From Cellulosimicrobium funkei (GTDB taxonomy: Bacteria; Actinomycetota; Actinomycetes; Actinomycetales; Cellulomonadaceae), in contig NZ_JNBQ01000001.1 of NCBI RefSeq assembly GCF_001019615.1, positions 372,001 to 436,000 of the forward strand: a DNA stretch of 64,000 nt, written 5' to 3'. A program made the position numbers and the translations under genes. Positions 1-7,985 of this stretch are shown here, piece after piece; the stretch's first letter is position 1, and every line of letters begins with the position of its first letter. The notes below the pieces were generated by a model. The model was given only the letters and a program-made list of their open reading frames with translations. It made no database searches and was not told where the DNA came from.

Positions 1-1132
1 GGGCGAGGAGGCGCAGGGCTCGGGCGTGGTCCGCGGGGAGGTCGCGGTGCGCCGCGGCGAGCGCGGGGTGCAGGGCCGGTCCGGGGAGGTCCTCCACCCG
101 GCGGGCGTGGTCGGCGAGCGACCAGCCGGGCCGGGCGCGGACGTCGTCGGCGACGCGCACCAGCGCGGCGGGGAGGCCCCCGCACGCGCGGACCAGCCGA
201 GTGGCCGCGCTCGGCTCGGCGACCGCGCGGTCCGCGCCGACGAGCGACCCCAGGAGCGCGAGCGCGTCGTCCTCGGGGAGCGGGTCCAGGGTCGTCCCGG
301 CCGCGCCGGGGAGGTCGAGCACGTGGTGCGCCGTGGCCACGACGCGTGCCCCGGCCGGCAGGTGCGCGACGACGTCCGCGACCTGGGCGGCGGCGGTCAC
401 GTCGTCGAGGACGACCGTCGTGCGACGCCCGGCGAGCGCGGCCGCGAGGGCCGCGGCGAGCGCGAGGACGTCGCGCGCCTGCGCGTCCGGCGGCGGCGCG
501 CCGAGCGACTGGAGCAGCGCGTCGAGCACGACGGCGGCCGGTGGCGCCTCAGCGGCAGGCACCCGGCGCAGGTCGACGAGCGCGACGACGTCCGCGGGGA
601 CCTCGCGCGCGACGGCGAGCGCGACGCTCGTCGTCCCCGTCCCGGCGAGGCCGGTGACGGTCACGACGCGCGGACCTTCGGGGATGCCGGGGAGCCCGTC
701 GGGCCGTCCGGCCCCGAGCGCTGCGGCGAGGCGCGCGGCGTCGTCCGTACGGCCCACGAGGGGGCCCTCGTCCGCGAACGGTCCCAGCCGGACCGACGGC
801 GGCGCTGCCGCCGGGACGGCGGCGGGCACGGCCGCGGTCCGGTACGCGGCGCGCCAGGCCGCGGGCCGGCGGTCACCGAGGACCCGCGCGACGTCGGCGA
901 GCAGGTCGACGTCGAGCCGGGACCGACCCGCTCGGAAGACGTCGTAGACGGTCACACGGCCGGGGCGCGCCTCCGCGGCGGGGACGCCCCGGGAGGTGCG
1001 GAGCGCGCCGACGCGCCGCGCGATCTCGGTGTACGAGGGGTCGCCGGCCCAGGTCCGGAGCGCGCACAGCCGTGCCGCGAGCTCGTCCACCGACCCGGCG
1101 CCCACGGGGGACGGTGGGGGGTCGGGGGGCAT
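1..1132 (-). CDS. STAND/NB-ARC-type ATPase with N-terminal HTH, partial
   Basis: The reading frame stays open from an ATG at 1132 to the window edge, so the C-terminus is missing (377 codons seen). An in-frame TAG lies four codons upstream, so no earlier start is possible. The first ~90 residues look like an XRE-type helix-turn-helix (VYDVFRAGRSRLDVDLLADV). A nucleotide-binding fold follows: P-loop-like GLAGTGTTS at about residue 158, Walker B-like TTVVLDDV, and a GGLPAAL motif resembling the NB-ARC GLPLA box. Such proteins are signal-responsive ATPases, usually transcriptional regulators with C-terminal TPR or WD repeats. Odd: the P-loop lysine is a threonine (GTGTT instead of GxGKT). The family call rests on motifs only, and the effector domain is outside the window. 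Confidence 0.7.
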   Translation of the reverse strand, partial: MPPDPPPSPVGAGSVDELAARLCALRTWAGDPSYTEIARRVGALRTSRGVPAAEARPGRVTVYDVFRAGRSRLDVDLLADVARVLGDRRPAAWRAAYRTAAVPAAVPAAAPPSVRLGPFADEGPLVGRTDDAARLAAALGAGRPDGLPGIPEGPRVVTVTGLAGTGTTSVALAVAREVPADVVALVDLRRVPAAEAPPAAVVLDALLQSLGAPPPDAQARDVLALAAALAAALAGRRTTVVLDDVTAAAQVADVVAHLPAGARVVATAHHVLDLPGAAGTTLDPLPEDDALALLGSLVGADRAVAEPSAATRLVRACGGLPAALVRVADDVRARPGWSLADHARRVEDLPGPALHPALAAAHRDLPADHARALRLLA

Positions 1133-1138
1133 CGCGCC

Positions 1139-1144
1139 AGGCTA
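1139..1144 (-). promoter_or_regulatory. Leaderless -10 (TAGCCT)
   Basis: TAGCCT on the minus strand ends 6 nt before the ATG of the STAND ATPase gene, which would place transcription start at or next to the start codon. Confidence 0.5.
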
Positions 1145-1177
1145 GCGACGGCTACCCACCGGTGCGCGGCGACGCCG

Positions 1178-1945
1178 CTACGCGACAGCGCGGCTGCTGA
1201 CCGGGACGCGCTCGTCCGCGTCCTTGATGACCCAGGCGACGACGGCGAGGCCGAGGATCGCCACGACGGGGGTGGCGAGCCCGGCGAAGGGCACGGTGGC
1301 GTCGTTGTGCCCGACGGTGAAGACGGAGATGTCCCACAGGCCGTGCAGGGCCATGGCCCACACGAGGGAGCCGGTCGTGCGACGCAGGATGTAGAAGACC
1401 GTCCCGGAGCCGAAGGCGACGAGGACCTGGGGGAGGGCCTTGTCGAGGGGGGAGCCGGAGAGGATGTTGAGCAGGTGCATGGCCCCGAACAGCACGGAGC
1501 TCCACAGCCAGACCCAGACCTCGCGGTAGCGCGAGCGCAGCCCGACGAGGAGCGTGCCGCGCGCGACCAGCTCCTCGCAGAACCCGACCCCGATCCCCAG
1601 CAGGAGGAGGGCGAGGAGGAACGTCGCGTCGAAGTCCTCCCACGTGGTCTGGGCGAGGCTGACGATTGCCACGACGAGCATGAGAACAGGGGCGATGATC
1701 GGCCAGCGGCGGGCGCTGCGTGCGCGCTCGAAGAGCGCGGGGCGCCACCATCCCAGCGCGGTGGTGACCACGACGAGGTAGAGGGCCCCGATGACGAACG
1801 AGGGCACGGTGACGCGGAAGATGCTCTCGGCGCTGGTCCCGACGTCCTCGTAGGGGACGCCGGAGAGCGCGGCGACGATCGCGATGATGACGAGATAGCC
1901 GATGAGGATCGCGATTCCGATCCAGGCTCGGGGTGGGACGCGCAT
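1178..1945 (-). CDS. CPBP family intramembrane metalloprotease
   Basis: 255 residues with about seven hydrophobic segments. CPBP (Abi/Rce1-type) motifs are in order: EE at 124-125 in CEELVARG, His157 in FGAMHLLN, and His201 in MALHGLWD. These are the residues that act in the membrane-embedded active site of this family. Bacterial members are implicated in processing membrane substrates or in bacteriocin immunity; the substrate here is unknown. The ATG lies 3 nt after the stop of the PrsW-like gene, so it is the last gene of a three-gene operon starting at 3831. Confidence 0.85.
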   Translation of the reverse strand: MRVPPRAWIGIAILIGYLVIIAIVAALSGVPYEDVGTSAESIFRVTVPSFVIGALYLVVVTTALGWWRPALFERARSARRWPIIAPVLMLVVAIVSLAQTTWEDFDATFLLALLLLGIGVGFCEELVARGTLLVGLRSRYREVWVWLWSSVLFGAMHLLNILSGSPLDKALPQVLVAFGSGTVFYILRRTTGSLVWAMALHGLWDISVFTVGHNDATVPFAGLATPVVAILGLAVVAWVIKDADERVPVSSRAVA

Positions 1946-1948
1946 GTG

Positions 1949-3181
1949 CTACCTCTCTCCGGTCGGGTGCTCGGGGGTCGTTCGGTCGGGTCCGGGTCGC
2001 GCGTCGACGAGCAATCGCGCGTCGAGCCGCGCGAGCTCGGCTCGTGCGAACGCGACGCGGTCGGTCTCCTGGGCGTCGGCTGCGGCGATCTCGTCGGCGA
2101 GGTCGTGCGCGGCGGCGAGGCGGTGCTTGCGGCGCCTGCGGTCGTGCCGGCCCGCCGCGTCCTTGCGGTACCGGCGACGCTGCCTCCACCCGCCGGAGAG
2201 GGCGTCGAGCTCCTCGGCGGACAGGGTGCCGTCGAGGACCTCGGGGGACATGACGGCGCGCATGGTGCGTCGCTCGTCGCGGACGGTGAGGTGGAAGACG
2301 CCGACCACGGTCGCGATCGCGACGGCGGCGATCACGACGATGAGGACCAGGGAGAGGGGGCCGTTGCCGCCGCTCAGTGCTCCGACGGCGTCCCACAGGA
2401 AGTGCAGGGCCATCGCGGTCGCGCAGAGCCCGAGGCCGAGCCCGACCCGCCGCCGCTGGGCGCGGGTCCCGACGAGGTAGATGAGCCCGGCCCCGAAGAC
2501 GGCCGAGTACAGGATGTGCGAGGTGAAGCCGCTCGCGAGGCGCAGCCCGACGGTGCCGAGGCTGTTGCCGACCGGGTCGGAACCGAACTGGGTCTGAGCG
2601 GAGTTGAGGGCGTAGAGAACGTCCTCGAAGATCTGGAACCCGAGCCCCGCGAAGGCGCCGAGGACGAACCCGTCGTACGCCGTGCGGACCACGGTGGGTG
2701 CGATGAACAGCAGCAGGAGCACGCCGGCGCCTTTGCCGAGCTCCTCGGTGAACGGGGCGGACAACGGAGCCCACCAGGTGTCGGCGACCTGCTGTCCCAG
2801 GAGCGTGAGGTAGAGGCCGCGGAGCGCGTCGTTCGCGCTGACCGCGATGACCCAGGTGGCGGCGACGCCGCCCCAGGCGAAGGCCGCGACGCGCAGCGAC
2901 ACGGGTTGGGGCGAGTACCGGTCGATGACGGTGGTGAACCACCAGAAGAGCAGCCCGTAGGCGCCGAAGATCAGCGCGGACAGCCCTAGGGCGGTCCCGA
3001 AGGCGCGCACGGTGGTGTCGAGGATGTGCAGCATCTGGTAGAGCCCGTACGCGAGGACGAGCACGAAGACCCACCAGCACGCGTTGCGGGGCTGCCACCA
3101 GCGAACCGGGTTCCCCCACCCGCTGGTCTCGAGCGACTGCCGCCGCAGGGCGAGCGCGTCTGCGCGGTCGACGTCGCTCAT
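1949..3181 (-). CDS. PrsW family intramembrane metalloprotease
   Basis: 410 residues. The N-terminal two thirds are strongly hydrophobic. PrsW signatures are visible: EELGKG with EE at 146-147, Glu186 in FEDVLY, His222 in SHILYS, and His260 in ALHFLWD. In Bacillus subtilis PrsW performs site-1 cleavage of an anti-sigma factor; many actinobacterial homologues have unknown substrates. The last ~110 residues are basic and cytosolic. The ATG overlaps the stop codon of the preceding gene (ATGA), which indicates translational coupling. That neighbour, a single-pass protein with an exported domain, is a plausible partner or substrate, but this is inference. Confidence 0.85.
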   Translation of the reverse strand: MSDVDRADALALRRQSLETSGWGNPVRWWQPRNACWWVFVLVLAYGLYQMLHILDTTVRAFGTALGLSALIFGAYGLLFWWFTTVIDRYSPQPVSLRVAAFAWGGVAATWVIAVSANDALRGLYLTLLGQQVADTWWAPLSAPFTEELGKGAGVLLLLFIAPTVVRTAYDGFVLGAFAGLGFQIFEDVLYALNSAQTQFGSDPVGNSLGTVGLRLASGFTSHILYSAVFGAGLIYLVGTRAQRRRVGLGLGLCATAMALHFLWDAVGALSGGNGPLSLVLIVVIAAVAIATVVGVFHLTVRDERRTMRAVMSPEVLDGTLSAEELDALSGGWRQRRRYRKDAAGRHDRRRRKHRLAAAHDLADEIAAADAQETDRVAFARAELARLDARLLVDARPGPDRTTPEHPTGER

Positions 3182-3831
3182 GACGTGGCCTCTTCCTCGA
3201 CGGGGGCGATCGACTGGATCATGGCTGCCACGTCCGCCGTGGTGACCGGGTCCGTGGTGTCCGGCCCGAGGGCGACCACCTCGATGCCCTGGTCGTCGAC
3301 GACGAAGGTGGCGACCAGCCCGCTCCCGGACGTGCCGGTGAACCGTGCTGCGACGCCGGTCAGGCCGTCGTCGGTCGTGACGGCGAGGGGGTCGCCGGCG
3401 ACCCGGTATCCCGCCTCGCCCCGCAGGCCCGCGCCGGTCTTCCGGAGCTGGTCGAGCAGCTCCTGCGGGGTGCCGTCGTAGGTGTCCGTCTGGATGTTGA
3501 GCACCACGCCGTCGCCGGACACGGTCGCGGAGGTCGCGAACCGGTCGGCGGGACCGGGCTCGTCCTCGCGCTGCCCGGACAGGATGTTCCAGCCCGGCGT
3601 GGGGGAGAACGTGACGGCGTCGCCGAGCCGGATGACGTCGCCCGTCCGGGCCGGGTTGTCGCGCGCGATGCGCTCGTTGAGAGTCGGCAGGACGACGACC
3701 GCCACCAGCAGGAGGGCGAGGACGGCGAGAGCCGGGGCGATCGTCGAGCGGTCCAGGCCGAGGAGGCGCCGCTCGACGGGGACCCATCCCTCAGGACGAA
3801 CCGGTCCCGCGCCCGGCGCGTCGGCGCTCAC
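3178..3831 (-). CDS. Single-pass membrane protein with extracytoplasmic domain, unknown function
   Basis: 217 residues from a GTG preceded by a weak AGGAC ribosome site. A short cytosolic tail is followed by one transmembrane helix at about residues 31-49 (ALAVLALLLVAVVVLPT). The rest is a ~165-residue soluble domain with alternating beta-strand-like segments, ending in the acidic PVEEEATS. I do not recognise the family. It is first in an operon with PrsW-type and CPBP-type protease genes and is translationally coupled to the PrsW gene. Such a one-TM topology is what intramembrane proteases typically cut. Confidence 0.7.
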   Translation of the reverse strand: MSADAPGAGPVRPEGWVPVERRLLGLDRSTIAPALAVLALLLVAVVVLPTLNERIARDNPARTGDVIRLGDAVTFSPTPGWNILSGQREDEPGPADRFATSATVSGDGVVLNIQTDTYDGTPQELLDQLRKTGAGLRGEAGYRVAGDPLAVTTDDGLTGVAARFTGTSGSGLVATFVVDDQGIEVVALGPDTTDPVTTADVAAMIQSIAPVEEEATS

Positions 3832-4145
3832 CCGCGTCCTGCCGCCGCGGGAGGGACACGGTCCGTGGCCGGGGATGTCGCTGGGACGGGCATCTGACCT
3901 CGTTCCGTCGGTGTGGTGGACCCGGGTCTCCCGCCGGAGTGGTGACCCGATCGAGTCACACCGGTGTGGTCCGATGCGCCGACGCTAACGACAGCGCGGC
4001 CATTGCGCGCGGCGAACCGGGCAGGTGCGCTCTGCGTCGCAGACCGGGCGCTCGTGGGGACCGGCGCCGGTCTCGAGATGTCGAGTGCTGGTGCAGGCCC
4101 TAGCGTGGCGGACGACGACGACCCCTCGACGAGAGCAGGTGGCAG
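3832..4145. promoter_or_regulatory. Divergent intergenic region
   Basis: This 314-bp gap separates the minus-strand protease operon from the plus-strand CPBP gene; I see no gene in it. A perfect 12-bp palindrome, CACACCGGTGTG, lies at 3957-3968 and could be an operator. TAGCGT at 4101-4106 is a candidate -10 for the plus-strand gene. It implies a leader of about 35 nt with a GCAGGTGG ribosome site. Confidence 0.45.
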
Positions 4146-5123
4146 ATGTCGGTGCGGAACGCCCCGCTGGTCCGGGACGCGGCGACGGGGAGGCGTGTCA
4201 CGCGCTGGTGGGTCGCCTACCTCGTGGTCTTCGTCGGAGCGGTCTTCGTCGTGCAGTTCGGCGTCCTGGGTGCACTCGGTCAGGCGTGGAAGGTCTCCGC
4301 GGGCTCGCCGGCGGCCCAGGTCCAGGAGGCGATCGCGTGCGCCGTGTCGATCCTCGTGGTCTTCGCCTGGGTCGGCTGGTACGAGCGACGCCACGTCCGC
4401 ACCGTCGGGTTCCGCCGGCCGGGCCGCGGGGTGCTGCTCCTGCTCACGGGGATCCTCGTCGGCCTGGCGATGATCTCGCTGCCGATCCTGTTCCTCTGGG
4501 CGACCGGCGCGTACGAGCGGGTGGACGCCCCGGCGGCGTCGGGCTCCGGAGGGGGCTGGGCGGCGCTCCCGCTGGTCCTGGCGCTCGTGGTGCTGTTCGT
4601 GTTCCAGGGTGGCCAGGAGGAGGTCCTCACGCGGGGCTTCCTCCTGCAGAACTCCGGGCTCCAGCTCCCCGGATGGGTCGCGATCGGGCTCCCCGCCTTC
4701 ATCTTCACCGTCCTGCACGGCGTGCTGTCGTTGCCCCTCGCGTTCGTGACGATCCTGCTCTACGCGGTCTTCGCCTCGTTCGTCGCGCTCCAGCAGGGGT
4801 CGCTGTGGCTCATCGGCGGCATCCACGCCGGCTGGAACTGGGCTCTGGGCAACGTGTGGGGCATCCCGGTGAGCGGGCTCGCCCCCAAGGACGAGTCCCT
4901 GGTGTACCTGCGACCCACGGAAGGAGCGCCCGACTGGCTCACCGGTGGGACGTTCGGGACCGAGGGGAGCCTGCCCGCCGTCGTCATGATCGTCGCCGCG
5001 ACGGCGGTCGCGTTCGTGCTCTACCGCCGCCGTGCCCGGACCTGGGCGGACGACGCGGAGCCCGCGGCCCCCGCACCGACACCTCCTGCCGCTGAGAGCC
5101 CGTCCTCGGCCGCGGTCGACTGA
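4146..5123 (+). CDS. CPBP family intramembrane metalloprotease
   Basis: 325 residues, multi-pass. Motifs: EE at 158-159 in QEEVLTRGFLL, His191 in FTVLHGV, and His227 in GIHAGWNW with a following Asn. A ~60-residue loop separates the last motif from a final transmembrane segment (VVMIVAATAVAFVLY), and a Pro/Ala-rich cytosolic tail ends the protein. It is transcribed divergently from the protease operon at 1178-3831, so three intramembrane protease homologues lie within 4 kb. The ATG follows a GCAGGTGGCAG leader. Confidence 0.85.
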   Translation: MSVRNAPLVRDAATGRRVTRWWVAYLVVFVGAVFVVQFGVLGALGQAWKVSAGSPAAQVQEAIACAVSILVVFAWVGWYERRHVRTVGFRRPGRGVLLLLTGILVGLAMISLPILFLWATGAYERVDAPAASGSGGGWAALPLVLALVVLFVFQGGQEEVLTRGFLLQNSGLQLPGWVAIGLPAFIFTVLHGVLSLPLAFVTILLYAVFASFVALQQGSLWLIGGIHAGWNWALGNVWGIPVSGLAPKDESLVYLRPTEGAPDWLTGGTFGTEGSLPAVVMIVAATAVAFVLYRRRARTWADDAEPAAPAPTPPAAESPSSAAVD

Positions 5124-5270
5124 GCCACCGGCTTGGCCTGGCGCCCGCGTCGTTCGGGATCGTTCGGGACGCGTGCGGCGGCGGTGGCCCTGCCGTCAAT
5201 CTCCTCCAGGGCCGCGACGACCGCGGCGCGACGGACCGCGTCGGTGGCGCGGGGAGACGAAGGAGCGACG

Positions 5271-6044
5271 GTGGGCCTGTTCGACAAGCTCAAGGACATG
5301 TTCTCGGGGACCGCGGACCTGTACGCGAAGGAGGACGCGCCCGCGCTCACGCCCGCGCAGCAGCGGGGTCTCGCGCTGGGCGCGGTCTACGCGGTCGAGG
5401 GCGTGCTGCCCATCAACGCGCTGACCGTGGAGGCGGACGCCCGTACGGCCGCGAAGCCGCTCGCGGCCGGGTGGGACGTGCGGGGCGCGGACGACGTCGA
5501 GCGCACGTACGAGCTCCTGCTCACCCAGGGCCACCGCGGCTACTACGCGATCGCGATGCCCAAGGTCGAGGAGCTGTACTCGGGCCGGCTGAGCCGCCGG
5601 GACGCGAAGGGCGCGGCCGAGCAGCACGCCGCGCAGGTGCGGCAGGAGGCGACGGCGCGCGGGCTCGACCCCGAGCGCGCGGTCGCGTTCTACCAGGGCT
5701 GGAGCGCGTCGGCGCAGGTCGGCGGGCACGGCGAGCTCGCGGACCCGCTGCCGCCGTCGATCGCGGCGTGGGACGCGGCACGCGTGGTGCACGTCAGCCG
5801 CCTGGCGATCGACGCCGGGTTCGTCACGCCCGAGCGGGCGTGGGCGGCGATCGAGGAGGCCGTCGTGATGTCGCGCCCCGCGTACGCGTCGTGGGAGCAG
5901 TTCGGCGACGGGTTCCTCGCCGGACGCGCGTTCTGGTCGGCGGGCAACCGCACCCCGCTCGACCAGGACCTGCCCGACTTCAAGCGCGCGGTGCGCCGAC
6001 TGCTCGACACCGAGTCGTCGCCGTGGCGGACACTGTCGTACTGA
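5271..6044 (+). CDS. DUF1266 domain-containing protein
   Basis: 257 residues from a GTG at 5271, chosen because AAGGAG lies about 6 nt upstream and because the encoded GLFDKLKDMFSG looks like a natural N-terminus; the frame is open further upstream without a good ribosome site. The C-terminal half carries DUF1266 hallmarks: AAWDAARVVHVSRLAIDAG, then EEAV, SWEQFGDGFLAGRAFW. Members are cytosolic, of unknown function, and occur widely in actinobacteria and enterics. No membrane segment. Confidence 0.75.
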   Translation: MGLFDKLKDMFSGTADLYAKEDAPALTPAQQRGLALGAVYAVEGVLPINALTVEADARTAAKPLAAGWDVRGADDVERTYELLLTQGHRGYYAIAMPKVEELYSGRLSRRDAKGAAEQHAAQVRQEATARGLDPERAVAFYQGWSASAQVGGHGELADPLPPSIAAWDAARVVHVSRLAIDAGFVTPERAWAAIEEAVVMSRPAYASWEQFGDGFLAGRAFWSAGNRTPLDQDLPDFKRAVRRLLDTESSPWRTLSY

Positions 6045-6110
6045 CGGCGGCCGACCCGCGTCCGGCGGACGGGCAGCGGACGGTCCGCGGGCGCTGAGGG
6101 ATCGAGCGGC

Positions 6111-6269
6111 ATGACGGGAGGGCGGACGGTGCACCGGTCGCCGTGGTGGTGGCGGGCAGGGGTCCTGCTCGTCGTGGTCGGCATCGGCACGGCGGTCGTG
6201 GCCGCCGACGACGGTCTGCGCTCCGAGGTCCACGCGGCGCTGTCGAACCTCGCGCGGGCGCTGTTCTGA
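6111..6269 (+). CDS. Small single-pass membrane protein, 52 aa
   Basis: A 53-codon frame with an N-terminal basic stretch, one hydrophobic segment (AGVLLVVVGIGTAVVAA) and a short amphipathic tail ending in LSNLARALF. No recognised family. A GTG at 6129 behind GGAGGGCGG is an alternative start. It lies between the DUF1266 gene and a strong hairpin. Confidence 0.45.
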   Translation: MTGGRTVHRSPWWWRAGVLLVVVGIGTAVVAADDGLRSEVHAALSNLARALF

Positions 6270-6306
6270 CGACGGACGCGCCGCCGAGAACGACGGCACG
6301 CCCCGT

Positions 6307-6361
6307 CGAGCACGACCCTGCTGTCGCCACGAGCGTCAGGACGACAGCAAGGTCGTGCTCG
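6307..6361. terminator. Bidirectional hairpin terminator / repeat element copy 1
   Basis: Arms 6307-6326 and 6342-6361 are 20 bp with one mismatch and a 15-nt spacer. It lies between convergent genes (stops at 6269 and 6370). The right arm CGACAGCAAGGTCGTGCTCG recurs with two changes at 7235-7254, so this is also a member of a small repeat family. Confidence 0.65.
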
Positions 6362-6369
6362 GCTGGTGG

Positions 6370-7155
6370 TCACCCCTGGGCGTCGCGCCAGGCGACCCAC
6401 TCCCGCACGAGCGACAGGTCGTAGTCCGGCCCGCTCGTACCGACCGTGAAGAGCGTCGCGCCCGCGGCGACGAGCGCGTCCGCGGACTCCGACGGCGCCC
6501 GTGACACGCCGACCGAGCGCTCGACGAGCGCGGCGGTGTCGCGGCCGACCGCCTCGCCGTGCTCGTCGAGGATCGCGCTCTTGCGTGCGAGCGTCTCCGC
6601 GTCGCCGAACGAGTGCCACACGTCCGCGTGCTCCGCGACGACGCGCAGGGTCTTGCGCTCGCCGCCGCCACCGACGAGCACGGGGATGTCGCGCGTCGGC
6701 GTGGGGTTCGACTCCGCCCAGCGGGCCTTGATGCGCGGCAGCGCCTCGGCGAGGTCGGCGATGCGCCCGCCCGCGGTGCCGAACTCGTAGCCGAACCGGT
6801 CGTAGTCCTTCTCGAACCAGCCCGCCCCGATCCCGAGGATCAGGCGCCCGCCACTGATGTGGTCGACAGTCCGCGCCATGTCGGCCAAGAGGTCGGGGTT
6901 CCGGTAGCTGTTGCACGTGACGAGGGCGCCGATCTGGACCCGCTCCGTCTGCTCGGCCCACGCGCCGAGCATCGTCCAGCACTCGAAGTGCTTGCCGTCG
7001 GGGTCGCCGGTCAGGGGGAAGAAGTGGTCCCAGTTGAAGATGACGTCGACGCCGAGGTCCTCCGCGCGCCGGACGGCGTCACGGATCTGGGCGTAGTCGG
7101 CGTGCTGCGGCTGGAGCTGGACGCCGATGCGGTAGGGGTGCCGGGATGAGGTCAT
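6370..7155 (-). CDS. LLM class F420-dependent oxidoreductase
   Basis: 261 residues from an ATG at 7155. Luciferase-like monooxygenase features: RIGVQLQPQHADYAQIRDAVRRAEDLG at the N-terminus, NWDHFFP, the IGALVTCNSYRNPDLLADMARTVDHISGGRLILGIGAGW core, and VLVGGGGERKTLRVVAEHAD. The order matches actinobacterial LLM oxidoreductases that use coenzyme F420. The frame is open upstream of 7155, but a TAGATT hexamer 7 nt before this ATG suggests a leaderless message starting here. Substrate unknown. Both ends of the gene are bracketed by related palindromic elements. Confidence 0.85.
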   Translation of the reverse strand: MTSSRHPYRIGVQLQPQHADYAQIRDAVRRAEDLGVDVIFNWDHFFPLTGDPDGKHFECWTMLGAWAEQTERVQIGALVTCNSYRNPDLLADMARTVDHISGGRLILGIGAGWFEKDYDRFGYEFGTAGGRIADLAEALPRIKARWAESNPTPTRDIPVLVGGGGERKTLRVVAEHADVWHSFGDAETLARKSAILDEHGEAVGRDTAALVERSVGVSRAPSESADALVAAGATLFTVGTSGPDYDLSLVREWVAWRDAQG

Positions 7156-7162
7156 GCCGGGC

Positions 7163-7168
7163 AATCTA
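7163..7168 (-). promoter_or_regulatory. Leaderless -10 (TAGATT)
   Basis: TAGATT on the minus strand ends 7 nt before the ATG at 7155 of the LLM oxidoreductase gene. Confidence 0.5.
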
Positions 7169-7177
7169 CGTCCGGGT

Positions 7178-7254
7178 CGAGGACGACGACACCCCGCGTC
7201 GAGCACGAGGTTCTTGGCGTCACGCGCGCCGGAACGACAGCGGGGTCGTGCTCG
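7178..7254. repeat. Palindromic repeat element copy 2
   Basis: This ~77-bp stretch aligns by eye with 6285-6363: both start CGAG(A/G)ACGACG, contain GTCGAGCACGA in the middle and end with CGACAGC(A/G)(A/G)GGTCGTGCTCG. In this copy the left arm has decayed (only 7200-7208 still pairs), so it is no longer a good hairpin. It lies just upstream of the promoter of the DUF2993 gene. Confidence 0.5.
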
Positions 7255-7261
7255 CCGGACC

Positions 7262-7267
7262 TAGGGT
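7262..7267 (+). promoter_or_regulatory. Leaderless -10 (TAGGGT)
   Basis: TAGGGT followed by a 6-nt gap to the ATG at 7274. Confidence 0.55.
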
Positions 7268-7273
7268 GGGCGC

Positions 7274-7963
7274 ATGAAGCGACTGGTGGGCCTGCTCGTG
7301 ACGCTCGTGGTGCTCGTGGCGGTCGCCGTCGTGGCGGACCGGGTCGCGGTCGGCGCCGCGGAGCGCGGCGCGGTGACGGCGTTCGAGCAGCAGGCCGACG
7401 ACGTCTCCGGGGCGCAGCTCGACATCACGGGGTTCCCGTTCCTCACGCAGCTCGCGCGCGGCGAGCTGACGCACGTCACCGGCTCGGCGGACTCCGCGTC
7501 CTTCGGCGGCTACGCGATCTCCGACCTCCAGGTCGAGGCCGACGGCGTGAGCACGTCGGAGCCGTACCGCATCGCGTCCGGGACCGCGTCGGGGGTCATC
7601 GCCGCCGAGTCGCTCCAGCAGATCGTCGCGGAGCAGACGGGCCTGGACGTGGGGATCACCGCGTCCGACGACGTCCTGTCGCTGGCCTTCGACCTCCTCG
7701 GCGCCACGATCACGGTCGACGTCACGCCGCGCGTCTCCGGGCCGGCCGAGCTCGCCGTCGACGTCGTCGCGGTCCGCACGGGCCTCGGGACCGTGTCGGT
7801 CGACGACCTCCCGTCCGGGATCTCCCGCGCGCTGTCCGACCTGCGGGTCCCGCTCGACCTGCCCGACGGCGTCGCGCTCGACTCCGTGTCCGTCGTCGAC
7901 GGCGGGGTGCGCGTCACGGTGACGGGGACCGACGTCGTCGCCGAGGACCTGGTGGCGTCGTGA
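7274..7963 (+). CDS. LmeA-like phospholipid-binding protein (DUF2993)
   Basis: 229 residues. An N-terminal membrane anchor or signal (LVGLLVTLVVLVAVAVVA) precedes a domain with the DUF2993 pattern: DVSGAQLDITGFPFLTQLARGELTHV, the following ISDLQVEADGV, and a symmetric second half with DLRVPLDLPDGV. In mycobacteria LmeA is a periplasmic lipid-binding protein that supports lipomannan assembly; other DUF2993 proteins are envelope proteins of unknown role. Expected location is the outer face of the membrane. The stop is 22 nt before the next gene. Confidence 0.75.
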   Translation: MKRLVGLLVTLVVLVAVAVVADRVAVGAAERGAVTAFEQQADDVSGAQLDITGFPFLTQLARGELTHVTGSADSASFGGYAISDLQVEADGVSTSEPYRIASGTASGVIAAESLQQIVAEQTGLDVGITASDDVLSLAFDLLGATITVDVTPRVSGPAELAVDVVAVRTGLGTVSVDDLPSGISRALSDLRVPLDLPDGVALDSVSVVDGGVRVTVTGTDVVAEDLVAS

Positions 7964-7985
7964 CCGGCACGGTGGGGGAGACGCG

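Noticed and set aside
26-2989. Very long plus-strand frame (987 codons) across the STAND, CPBP and PrsW genes
   Set aside because: It is Arg/Gly/Asp-rich without domain pattern and antisense to three genes with clear motifs; long antisense frames are normal at this GC content.
6700-6720. GGGTTCGACTCC resembling a tRNA T-loop
   Set aside because: No acceptor, D- or anticodon stems around it, and it lies in the coding sequence of the LLM oxidoreductase.
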